DNA from: JADJOY01 sp964450125
GTDB lineage: Bacteria; JADJOY01
Reading direction: 5' to 3'
DNA: 64,000 nucleotides
Assembly: GCA_964450125.1 (NCBI GenBank)
Contig: CAYVDO010000001.1
Location: 12,905 to 76,904, forward strand
Shown: piece after piece, positions 8,759 through 16,154 of the stretch
Position numbering within the stretch: the stretch's first letter is position 1
How the letters are laid out: every line of letters starts with the position of its first letter
Notes under the pieces: model-generated
The model's database searches: none
Told to the model about the DNA's origin: nothing
The model's input: only the letters and a program-made list of their open reading frames with translations
Program-made: the position numbers and the translations under genes

Positions 8759-9751
8759 TCAGCGCTCGAAGGGGATCGTGGTGCCGACCTTCTCGCGCAC
8801 TGCGCGATCGTAGACCGCGCGCGCCGTGGCCACGTCTTGAAGCGCGAGCCCCGTCGAATCGAAGACCGTGATGTCGCGATCGGAGAGGCGTCCCGGAACC
8901 TTGCCCGCCAGCACCTGCCCCAGTGTGCCGGCGATCTGTTCGCTCCGGAACACGCCGCTCGCGAGCGGCACGTTGATCTCGCCGCTGTGGCTCGCCTGCT
9001 CGAGGTCGTCGACGAACACGCGCGCGGCGCCGAGGATCGCCGACTCGAGCTCCTGCTTGCCGGGCGCGTCGGCGCCGATGGCGCTGATGTGAGATCCCTC
9101 CGACACCCACGCGCGCTCGACGACCGGCGCGTGCGAGGGAGTGGTGGTGACGATCACGTGCGCGCCGCGCACCGCTTGCTCGACGCTGGTGGCGGTCTCG
9201 AACGTCACGCCGCGCCCCGCGAACTCGTTCACCAGCGCCGCGATCGAGGCGGTGTGAGGGTCGTAGACGCGCACCGTGCGGATCGGGCGCACGCGTAGCA
9301 GCGCGTCCAGCTGGGTGTGGCTCTGGGCGCCAGCGCCCACGAGCGCTGCGATGCTCGCGTCCGCGCGCGCCAGGTGCTTCGCCGCGATGCCTCCTGCTGC
9401 ACCCGTACGCATGAGGGTGATGAAGGTGGCGTCCATGATCGCGAGCGGCTCGGCGGTCTCGGGATCGCTCAGGATGAACACCGCGATCACCGCCGGCAGC
9501 CCCTTCGACGGATTCGCCGTGTACGACGAGACCCACTTCATCCCTGCAGACTTGAGCCCAGGGATGTAGGCGGGCATGGCGCGGAAATCGCCGTGATACT
9601 CGGGCAGGTCGAGGTAGATCTTGGAAGGCATGCGCGCCTCGCCGCGGCCGTGGGCGAGGAACGCCGCGTCGACGGCCGCGAGCGCCATCTCCATGTCGAG
9701 GAGCTGCCGTACCTCGGAGCGCGTGAGCAGCAACGTGTCGCGGATCGCCAT
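8759..9751 (-). CDS. Ornithine cyclodeaminase / mu-crystallin family protein
   Basis: NAD(P)-dependent dehydrogenase-fold protein of 330 residues, the usual family length. Family marks are MKWVSSYTANPSKGLPAV, LMRTGAAGGIAAKHLA, a nucleotide-binding AALVGAGAQSHTQL, and IGADAPGKQEL. The family includes ornithine cyclodeaminase, alanine dehydrogenase and ketimine reductases, and sequence alone does not separate these. It lies 37 bases downstream of hpnA and 26 bases upstream of the metallopeptidase gene, all on the same strand. The N-terminus (MAIRDTLLLTRSEVRQLL) fits the family start. Confidence 0.9.
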   Translation of the reverse strand: MAIRDTLLLTRSEVRQLLDMEMALAAVDAAFLAHGRGEARMPSKIYLDLPEYHGDFRAMPAYIPGLKSAGMKWVSSYTANPSKGLPAVIAVFILSDPETAEPLAIMDATFITLMRTGAAGGIAAKHLARADASIAALVGAGAQSHTQLDALLRVRPIRTVRVYDPHTASIAALVNEFAGRGVTFETATSVEQAVRGAHVIVTTTPSHAPVVERAWVSEGSHISAIGADAPGKQELESAILGAARVFVDDLEQASHSGEINVPLASGVFRSEQIAGTLGQVLAGKVPGRLSDRDITVFDSTGLALQDVATARAVYDRAVREKVGTTIPFER

Positions 9752-9788
9752 GGGCGTGTCTCCTCCGAATGAAGGCCGAGCGATTGGA

Positions 9789-10775
9789 TCACACCATTCT
9801 GCGCGAACGGAACCAATCGATGGCCTTCTCTACGGCGGTGCGCAGCGGTGTCACGTCGAGCCCCAAGTCGCGCCGCGCCTTGGTGTTGTCGAAGTAGACG
9901 TGCTGATTTGCGTATTCGAAGGCTTTGAGCGTACCGAGTGGCTTGCGCCCGGTGAGCTTGGAGACGCGCTCCGACGTGGACACCATCGCGCGGATCGCCG
10001 CCGTGGGGATCTTCACGTCCGGTATCCAGATCCCCGCCACCTCGGCCACCAGCTTCGCGAACTCGCGGTACGTGACGTTGTGGCCAGCGAGGATGTAGCG
10101 CTCGCCGATGTGCCCTTTGGCGCTCGCGAGCAGGTGGCCGCGCGCCACGTCCTCGACGTCCACCGCGTTGAATCCGCCTTCCATGTATCCCGGTACCACG
10201 CGCTTCACGGTGTTGAGGATGATCTCTCCGGTGGGCGTGGGAGCGATGTCGCCGGAGCCGAACGGAAACGCCGGATTCACGATCACCGCGGGCAAGCCGC
10301 GGCGGACGAAGTCCAGGACTTCCAGCTCCGAGATGTACTTGCTCAGGATGTAGTCGTTGGCGCGGTCCCAGAGATTGAAGAGCGTGGTCTCGTCGGCGGG
10401 CTCGCGACCGGGCCGCTTGCCGACGGCGGCGATCGAGCTGGTGTGAACGACCTTCTCGAGGCTCTTCGAAGCGAGCGCCGCGCCGAGCAACGTGCGCGTG
10501 CCCTCCACGTTCACCTCGTACATCAGCGCGGGGCGCTTGAGCCAGAGCTGATAGATCGCAGCGAGGTGATAGAGCTCGCGGCAGCCCTCGAGCGCTTTCT
10601 TCACGACGTCGCCGTCGCGCAGATCTCCCTCGACGCGCTCGACGTCCAGGACGTCGATGTTGGCGGTCTTGGCGCCGGGCTCCACCAGCGCGCGCACGTC
10701 GTGGCCCTCGTCGAGCAAGAGCCGCACCACGTGCGAGCCGATGAATCCCGTACCGCCGGTCACCAAGACCTTCAT
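9789..10775 (-). CDS. hpnA: Hopanoid-associated-type sugar epimerase (extended SDR)
   Basis: Extended short-chain dehydrogenase/epimerase of 328 residues. It has a Rossmann motif GGTGFIG (7-13), the family phrase HLAAIYQLWLKRP, and a catalytic Tyr142-xxx-Lys146 with Ser113/114. It matches the HpnA/dihydroflavonol reductase-like family found in hopanoid gene clusters, but no other hopanoid gene is in the window. A good ribosome site (GGAGG, 9 bases upstream) fixes ATG 10775. The nadD stop lies two bases before this start, so the genes should be co-transcribed. The actual substrate is unproven. Confidence 0.88.
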   Translation of the reverse strand: MKVLVTGGTGFIGSHVVRLLLDEGHDVRALVEPGAKTANIDVLDVERVEGDLRDGDVVKKALEGCRELYHLAAIYQLWLKRPALMYEVNVEGTRTLLGAALASKSLEKVVHTSSIAAVGKRPGREPADETTLFNLWDRANDYILSKYISELEVLDFVRRGLPAVIVNPAFPFGSGDIAPTPTGEIILNTVKRVVPGYMEGGFNAVDVEDVARGHLLASAKGHIGERYILAGHNVTYREFAKLVAEVAGIWIPDVKIPTAAIRAMVSTSERVSKLTGRKPLGTLKAFEYANQHVYFDNTKARRDLGLDVTPLRTAVEKAIDWFRSRRMV

Positions 10776-10777
10776 CG

Positions 10778-11343
10778 TCACGTACCTCCGTTCGGCACTT
10801 CGTCGCGGAAGAGGCCGCGCGCGGCAATGTAGCTCGCCACTCCCGCCGTCACGAGACCGTCGAGCGGCTGCTTCGCGCGCAGCCGTGCGCGGATGTCGAC
10901 GCTTCGCGATTGTCCGCATCGAAGCCGCGCCGCGGGATCCACAGCGGCGGCGCGAGGCGCTCGACCTCGTGGAAGTCCTTCCAGTGGGTGCGTTCCTCGT
11001 AGAGGTCGGCACCCAGCACCACGCGAAACGTGTGCTCGGGAAAGAGCCGATGCAGGTACCGCAGGGTGTCGATGGTGCGACCCGTGCCCCCGGGAACGTC
11101 CTGCTCGTGCGTCACTACGTGGGCACGGTGCTGGGAATCGTCGAGATCGGCGAGCATGCGCTCGCACATCGCCACGCGATCGACGAAGGGGGCGAGCGCT
11201 TTGCCGAACGGGTGTGCGAAAGCAGGCATGAGCCAGAGCTCGCCCGGATGAACGCGAAGTACGTGGCGGCACACCCCGAGATGGCCGAGGTGGGGCGGGT
11301 TGAAGCTGCCGCCGAAGAGCGCGACGGGCAGCGGCGATGCCAT
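10778..11343 (-). pseudogene. nadD: nadD, nicotinate mononucleotide adenylyltransferase, one-base frameshift
   Basis: Adenylates nicotinate mononucleotide in NAD synthesis. The nucleotidyltransferase motif GGSFNPPHLGH is at residues 11-21. The original frame reads well to WIPRRGFDADNRE near 10910, then becomes nonsense and stops at 10849. In the next frame the expected C-terminus resumes (VDIRARLRAKQPLDGLV, then GVASYIAARGLF) and ends at 10778, two bases from hpnA. One base appears missing near 10900-10910. NadD is usually essential, so a sequencing or assembly error is likelier than real loss. The start ATG overlaps the pncB stop (TGAATG). The restored protein would have about 188 residues, normal for NadD. 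Confidence 0.85.
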
Positions 11344-12642
11344 TCAGCCCTCGATCTCGAAGCGGACGGGGAAAGGCGCGGGAACGGCGAGGCGGCGAAC
11401 CTCGGCTGGGATGGCGCGTAGGCTCGCGGCGGCGCGCGCGCGTGCTTCGGCCAGCGGCTCGATGGGACGTACGCGCTGGCCGCGCTCGATCACGGGTTCG
11501 AGCAGCGCGCGCTCGCCGGGCCTGCCAGGCGTGTCGCGGAACACCACGCGGTCGCCCTGCGCCCCGCCGGAGGGGTCGAAGCTCCGCAAAACTTGCTTGG
11601 CGCCGGCGACGTTCACTTTGCCGGGGCTCCGTTTCGCTGGTCGACGCACGCCGTCGGGTCCGTCGATCTCCACGAGTTTCATGACTGCGCCCAGCGCGGG
11701 TGCGTCGGCGGGAGTCGCGAGCTGCTTGCCCACGCCGAAGCGGTCGATGGGCGAGTCCGCGCACACCAGCTCGTCGATACGGTACTCGTCGAGCTCTCCG
11801 CTGGCGGTGACGATCGTCGCGGTGAGGCCGTGTGCGTCGAGCGCCGCGCGCACGCGCTGGCTGAGCGCGAGCAGATCACCGGAATCGATGCGTACGCCGC
11901 GAACGGGACGCCCCAGAGCGATCAGCGTCATCAGCGCGGCGTCGACGTCGTAGGTGTCGAGCGGCACCAGATCGGTCTCGGGAAAGAGCTCGAGCAGCCG
12001 AGCGAATGCGTCGCTCTCACGTTCGTGCGCGAGGACCCATGCATGCGACACGGCTCCCACCAACGGGATGCCGTGGCGATCCGCCGCTTCCACGTTCGAG
12101 GTCGCCGCCGAACCGGCGAGGTGCGCGGCGCGCGCGATCACCTCCGCGGTCGCGTGGCCTGCGGCGCGTCGGCTCGCGAACTCGACGACGTCGCGCCCGC
12201 GCGCAGCCGTCACGAGCCGCGCCGTCTTGGTCGCCGCCGTCGTGGCGAGCTGGATCGTCGTCAGCGCCAGCGTCTCGAAGAGCGCGATCTCGATCAGCGA
12301 CGCGGTGATCTGTAGTAGCGGCTCGCCGGCGAAGATCGGCGTGCCTTCGGCGGGTGCGCGAATGGAGCCGGTGAAGCGATAGCCCGCGAGCCAGGCGAAG
12401 AACGCGTCGGGTACGGCGCTGAGTGCCGGCAGCGCGCGCAGTCGTGCGAGGTGTTCGGAGGAGAACGCGAACGCCGCGATCGCGTCGGCGGCGTCGTCCA
12501 TGCCGGCGGCGATCAAGTAGCTGCGATTCCGCGGCAGCGTGCGGACGAAGACCTCCGCGGTGGCGATCTCGTCGCGTCCCGCGGCGTGGTGCGCCGCGGC
12601 CATCACCAGCCCCTGCAGATCGAGATCGAGCGGGCTGGGCAT
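11344..12642 (-). CDS. pncB: Nicotinate phosphoribosyltransferase
   Basis: Makes nicotinate mononucleotide from nicotinate and PRPP, the first step of NAD salvage; nadD downstream would take the next step. The protein has 432 residues with NAPRTase marks: SYLIAAGMDDA near the N-terminus, the central VVEFASRRAAGHATAEV and SAATSNVEAADRHGIPLVGA, the SHAW histidine, and GVRIDSGDLLALSQRVR at the phosphate-binding end. It belongs to the shorter archaeal/actinobacterial-like NAPRTase group. It overlaps nadD by its stop and starts 7 bases after the VOC gene, so a VOC-pncB-nadD-hpnA transcript is likely. Confidence 0.92.
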   Translation of the reverse strand: MPSPLDLDLQGLVMAAAHHAAGRDEIATAEVFVRTLPRNRSYLIAAGMDDAADAIAAFAFSSEHLARLRALPALSAVPDAFFAWLAGYRFTGSIRAPAEGTPIFAGEPLLQITASLIEIALFETLALTTIQLATTAATKTARLVTAARGRDVVEFASRRAAGHATAEVIARAAHLAGSAATSNVEAADRHGIPLVGAVSHAWVLAHERESDAFARLLELFPETDLVPLDTYDVDAALMTLIALGRPVRGVRIDSGDLLALSQRVRAALDAHGLTATIVTASGELDEYRIDELVCADSPIDRFGVGKQLATPADAPALGAVMKLVEIDGPDGVRRPAKRSPGKVNVAGAKQVLRSFDPSGGAQGDRVVFRDTPGRPGERALLEPVIERGQRVRPIEPLAEARARAAASLRAIPAEVRRLAVPAPFPVRFEIEG

Positions 12643-12649
12643 ACCGGAC

Positions 12650-13078
12650 TCAGTCCGCCGTCGGCTCTGCGAAGAAGCCCTTGCCGGGGACGTGGTTCAC
12701 CTCCAGCCGAATCCCGTCGGGGTCCTCGAAGAGCACGGAGTAGTAGCCCGGCATCCAAGCGCCTTCCTCGGGTGGATGGATGATGGTGGCGCCGATGGAC
12801 TTCAGGTGCTCGTGGAGTGCGTCCACGTCGGCGCGTTCGCGGGCGCGGAAGCAGAGGTGATGGAGCCCCACGCGAAACTGCGCGAAGCGCTCGCGGGCGT
12901 GCGTGTCGTCGCAGCGCACCACGCCGACCGCCGTGCGGCCGCCCACGTAGTAGAGGTAGCCGTCGCCGTCGATCATGGGCCTGAGCCCGAGGAACACGAG
13001 GAGACTCGTGTAGAAGGGGCGTGCTTTCTCGAAGTCGCTCACGGTGAGAAAGACGTGAGCGATGCCGTTGATCTCCAT
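12650..13078 (-). CDS. VOC-family (glyoxalase/bleomycin-resistance fold) protein
   Basis: A small 142-residue vicinal-oxygen-chelate domain. The start MEINGIAHVFLTVSDFEKA, the middle VGLHHLCFRARERADVD and the end YYSVLFEDPDGIRLEVNHVP are typical. The metal ligands are likely the two His (HV near the start, HH in the middle) and the Glu of LEVNHVP. The reaction is unknown; members include isomerases, dioxygenases and resistance proteins. It is 7 bases upstream of pncB on the same strand. ATG 13078 is preceded by AGGTGCG-type sequence. Confidence 0.88.
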   Translation of the reverse strand: MEINGIAHVFLTVSDFEKARPFYTSLLVFLGLRPMIDGDGYLYYVGGRTAVGVVRCDDTHARERFAQFRVGLHHLCFRARERADVDALHEHLKSIGATIIHPPEEGAWMPGYYSVLFEDPDGIRLEVNHVPGKGFFAEPTAD

Positions 13079-13178
13079 CGCACCTCCACGCGCGCCGGCC
13101 GTCACCCGAGCTCGGCCGAGAGCGTCGCCAGTCTCGCCGACCCCTTTGCTGGCGAGCAATGCGCGGCGCGTGCGCTCG

Positions 13179-14459
13179 TCAGCGATTGGCGAGGAGGGCT
13201 TCGACCTGCGGCTGCACTTGCGCGAGCCGGAACGAGCCGGCGCCGGAGTAGCTGGCGCGGATGCGGCCTGCGCGATCGATGAGCACCGCGCTCGGGACTC
13301 CGTTGAAGCCGTAGCTGCGTTGCGTGCCGGGCGTCGTGACGATGGTGGGCACGGTGCTGCCCGCACGACGCAGGAAGTCGTCGACCGTGGCGGTGCGCTT
13401 GTCGACGCTGACCGCGATCACGTTCACGCCCTTGCGCCCCAGCGCGTCGTGGAGCTTCTGGATCTCGGGCATCTCCTTGCGGCACCAGCCGCACCAGGTG
13501 GCCCAGAACACCACCACGTTCACGCGCCCGGCGAGCGCGTCGAAGCTCTGCGGTGCGCCCGCGAAGGTCTCGCGAAAATCGAAACGCGGCGCTTTGCGAG
13601 CGTCCTGGGCGGCGACCAGCTTGGGTGGCCTTCCGTTGGTTGGCCCGAGTGACTCGCCGTCGTCGGTGGAGGGCGCGTCGTTTGGATCGTCCGAGAACGG
13701 CTTCGCCGCTTCGGCGCGAGCGACCTCGGCGGGATCCGGCGGCAATGCGCTCGTGACCAGCGCGCTCAGAAGCGCCCGACCCGCGCCAGTGAGCGTGTCG
13801 GGCGTGCCGCCGAACCCCCACAGCACCCGATCGTCGAAGCGAGTGATCGCGAAGTCGGAGTTGGCGGCATCGCTCACGCGGCCCACGGCTTCGACGGTGA
13901 CGGCGCGGCGCGTGTCGATACCGACGATGGTGCGCATGGGCACGTCGTTGGCGTAGAGCGCGACCCGTCCGTCGGGCTGCTTCGGGATCGACGGCGGCAG
14001 CTTCAGTCGCTCGGCGGCAGCCGCGGAGAGCGCCACCGCGTTGCCGCTGCCGGGAGTGAAGCGAGCCCCCTCGGTTCCGGCGCCGCGCGGCGCCACCAGC
14101 TCGGTGGCAGCGCCCATGAGGAAGAGCGGCCGCGCCGACACGGCTTTCCACGGCCCGGGGTGGCCCTTCCAGTAGAGCGCGGTATCCGAGCTCGCGAACA
14201 CCAGGCCGCACGCGAGCAGATCGGGCCGATTGGCAACCTGATCCAGGTCCAGCGCATCGACGACTCGAGTGGAGATGCGGTGCTCGCGTAGGGTTTTCGT
14301 CCACTGCTCCGCGAGCGCCGGCGTGGCTGAAACCACGCACACGGTCCGATCGACGACCTGGCTGGTTGCTGGCGCGGCGGTCGCGAGCGCGAGGCCCGCG
14401 GCCAGAACACACCACCAAGCCGTCTTGCGCGCACGCGTCGCCGAGTCGAACCAGGTCAT
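13179..14459 (-). CDS. Secreted protein with C-terminal TlpA/ResA-like thioredoxin domain
   Basis: A 426-residue exported protein. A signal peptide (about residues 12-34, ending APATSQ) is followed by a region of about 250 residues. That region resembles a bacterial substrate-binding or ABC-type periplasmic fold (VALYANDVPMRTIVGIDTR, VTSALPP), then a low-complexity Asp/Pro linker and a TlpA-like domain. The redox site is WCGWC (Cys323, Cys326) with the cis-Pro in GVPSAV near 389. It probably reduces or exchanges disulfides in the periplasm. I do not recognise the N-terminal domain with certainty. It lies between a secreted TIM-barrel gene and the VOC gene on one strand. Confidence 0.85.
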   Translation of the reverse strand: MTWFDSATRARKTAWWCVLAAGLALATAAPATSQVVDRTVCVVSATPALAEQWTKTLREHRISTRVVDALDLDQVANRPDLLACGLVFASSDTALYWKGHPGPWKAVSARPLFLMGAATELVAPRGAGTEGARFTPGSGNAVALSAAAAERLKLPPSIPKQPDGRVALYANDVPMRTIVGIDTRRAVTVEAVGRVSDAANSDFAITRFDDRVLWGFGGTPDTLTGAGRALLSALVTSALPPDPAEVARAEAAKPFSDDPNDAPSTDDGESLGPTNGRPPKLVAAQDARKAPRFDFRETFAGAPQSFDALAGRVNVVVFWATWCGWCRKEMPEIQKLHDALGRKGVNVIAVSVDKRTATVDDFLRRAGSTVPTIVTTPGTQRSYGFNGVPSAVLIDRAGRIRASYSGAGSFRLAQVQPQVEALLANR

Positions 14460-14515
14460 GTGCTGAGACTCTCACAGCCCAGTCGGGCTTGGAAACCGAT
14501 GCAGGCCTTTGGGCG

Positions 14516-15532
14516 TCAACGGGGCTCGCGGAGAAATGCGGCGAACGCGCGCCCGTTGCTACGCAGCGAGCCGTCGGGATTCTGCAGGCCACGGCGATCG
14601 GCGCCGTCGAGGCTCGACCACACCACGAATGGCATGTCGAGACGCTGCACCGCCGCGAGCAAGCTTCTCACGTCGTCCTCGTCGCTGGTGGGCTGGCCGA
14701 GCTCGTTCGAGACCACGGGAAGCCCCGTCGCGCGCGCCAGGTAGCGTGTGGCCTCTTCGAACGCCGCGGCATCGGGAACGTCCCAATGCAGGTTCACGTA
14801 GTCCGCCTTGGCGCTCGCGTACCCGCCCAGCAATGCCCGCGCTCGCTCTACGGTGCGTGCCGCGCGATCGCGCCCGCCGGGCGCGCGCAGCTCGCGCTGC
14901 TCGGCCTCGCTCGTGGCTTTGCGAAGAAAGACGTCCGCCCGCTCGGTTTCGCCGCGAGAGCGCAGGTGCTCGGCGACGAGCAACGCGACGACCTTGCCGG
15001 GCAAGCCACCGTTGGTGCAGCGCAAGCGACGCGCATGCGCGGCCTCGCACGCGGCGCGCAGCATCGCTGCGTATTGCTCGGGAGTGCCCGAGAAGCGGCT
15101 GAGTGAGCTCTCTTCGTCCTCGATCGCCACCAGCGCCGGTTGGTACTTGTCGAGGACGCTGGCAAGCCGGGCCTTGTAGCGATCCAGATCGAGTGGCGCC
15201 TTCGATGGCGACCCAGACGGCCCGCGCTCACCGCTGTTGCGGACCGTCAGCACGATGCCGAAACCCGCGTCGCGGAAGGCTTCCGTGTCTTGGTGGAAGC
15301 CGCCCCATCCGGAAAGTGTGAGGTCCCACGGCCGCACGTAGCTCACACCGAGGTTCTGCGCTACCTCGAGGCGGCTGCGCATGGTGAGCCCGCCGCCGCC
15401 CACCATCACACCGAATGGGTTGGCGCCTGCCGCGCCTGCACCTACGGTCGCAGCGCAAACGATGACGAGCGCGAGGATGATCCTGGTGCGCCCGTGTCGC
15501 GGGCGATTCGTTCGCAGCATCTGGATCGCCAT
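14516..15532 (-). CDS. Secreted TIM-barrel, glycoside-hydrolase-like protein
   Basis: A 338-residue exported protein. A signal peptide (IILALVIVCAATVGAGAAGA) is followed by a barrel-like domain beginning FGVMVGGGGLTMRSRLE and YVRPWDLT. Two Glu-bearing strands, VAIEDEESS and VVSNELGQP, sit where the acid/base and nucleophile lie in clan GH-A enzymes. This suggests a glycosidase relative. No family can be named and no substrate is implied. The start ATG 15532 overlaps the stop of the YkgJ-type gene (TGATG), so translation is probably coupled; a GTG just before it is an alternative start. Confidence 0.65.
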   Translation of the reverse strand: MAIQMLRTNRPRHGRTRIILALVIVCAATVGAGAAGANPFGVMVGGGGLTMRSRLEVAQNLGVSYVRPWDLTLSGWGGFHQDTEAFRDAGFGIVLTVRNSGERGPSGSPSKAPLDLDRYKARLASVLDKYQPALVAIEDEESSLSRFSGTPEQYAAMLRAACEAAHARRLRCTNGGLPGKVVALLVAEHLRSRGETERADVFLRKATSEAEQRELRAPGGRDRAARTVERARALLGGYASAKADYVNLHWDVPDAAAFEEATRYLARATGLPVVSNELGQPTSDEDDVRSLLAAVQRLDMPFVVWSSLDGADRRGLQNPDGSLRSNGRAFAAFLREPR

Positions 15533-16050
15533 CACTCGAGGTTGAGCCGCTTCTTGAGCTCGGCGAGCTTTTCGGGTGGAAGGTTCCGCGATTCGAGGGA
15601 GCGCGCAAATGCAGATGCGTTCTTGGCGAGGGCGCGGTATCCGCAGGCAGGAAAGAAGTCAGGCCAGGCACCGTCGAGGAGCACCCGCGGGTAATCGCGG
15701 CACATCCCGGGGCGCGAATCGTAGCTGTCGCAACTGCGCGTGGCTGTGTCGAAATGGGTGCACCGGAACACGAACACGCGCGAGCTCTTCTCCTCGGACA
15801 CCAGCTCGAATCCGTTCACGCGCCGCTGCCACGCGAGGAAGAGCCGTCGCGCGGAGGGAAGGAACCACACCGTTTTTCCGACCCGCATCGCCGGCGCCTC
15901 GCAGCAATGGCCGCTCTTCACGCAGGCGCCGGCGAGCATCCACCGATCCTCCCGCCGCACCCGTCGGAAGGCGCGCACCAGCGCCAGATCGACGCGGAAC
16001 ACCGCACGGGCGAGCGCCTTCACCACACGACGAACGGGGCCGTCACGCAT
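15532..16050 (-). CDS. YkgJ-type cysteine-cluster (Zn/Fe-binding) protein
   Basis: A 172-residue cytosolic protein with the CxxC-like pattern of the YkgJ/CxxCxxCC family: CVKSGHCC, RCTHFDTATRSC, SRPGMCRDYPRVL and ACGYRALA. These Cys residues probably bind zinc or iron. Function in the family is not established. ATG 16050 is used; upstream codons in the open frame are poor. It heads a leftward run and its stop overlaps the next start. The next gene on the other strand begins at 16155, leaving about 100 bases for divergent promoters. Confidence 0.85.
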   Translation of the reverse strand: MRDGPVRRVVKALARAVFRVDLALVRAFRRVRREDRWMLAGACVKSGHCCEAPAMRVGKTVWFLPSARRLFLAWQRRVNGFELVSEEKSSRVFVFRCTHFDTATRSCDSYDSRPGMCRDYPRVLLDGAWPDFFPACGYRALAKNASAFARSLESRNLPPEKLAELKKRLNLE

Positions 16051-16117
16051 GGTGAGGGTTCCCCGCGCAGGCGGCGTGCAGCGCAAGTTCACGTGGATCG
16101 CGCGCGCGACGCGAACG

Positions 16118-16123
16118 TATACT
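16118..16123 (+). promoter_or_regulatory. Candidate -10 box TATACT before the DUF3604 gene
   Basis: TATACT lies 31 bases before ATG 16155 in a GC-rich gap. The same hexamer precedes the arsC-like gene. No matching -35 is seen. Confidence 0.35.
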
Positions 16124-16154
16124 CGCGCGCCTTTCCCTCCCCTCGGAGCGCGAC

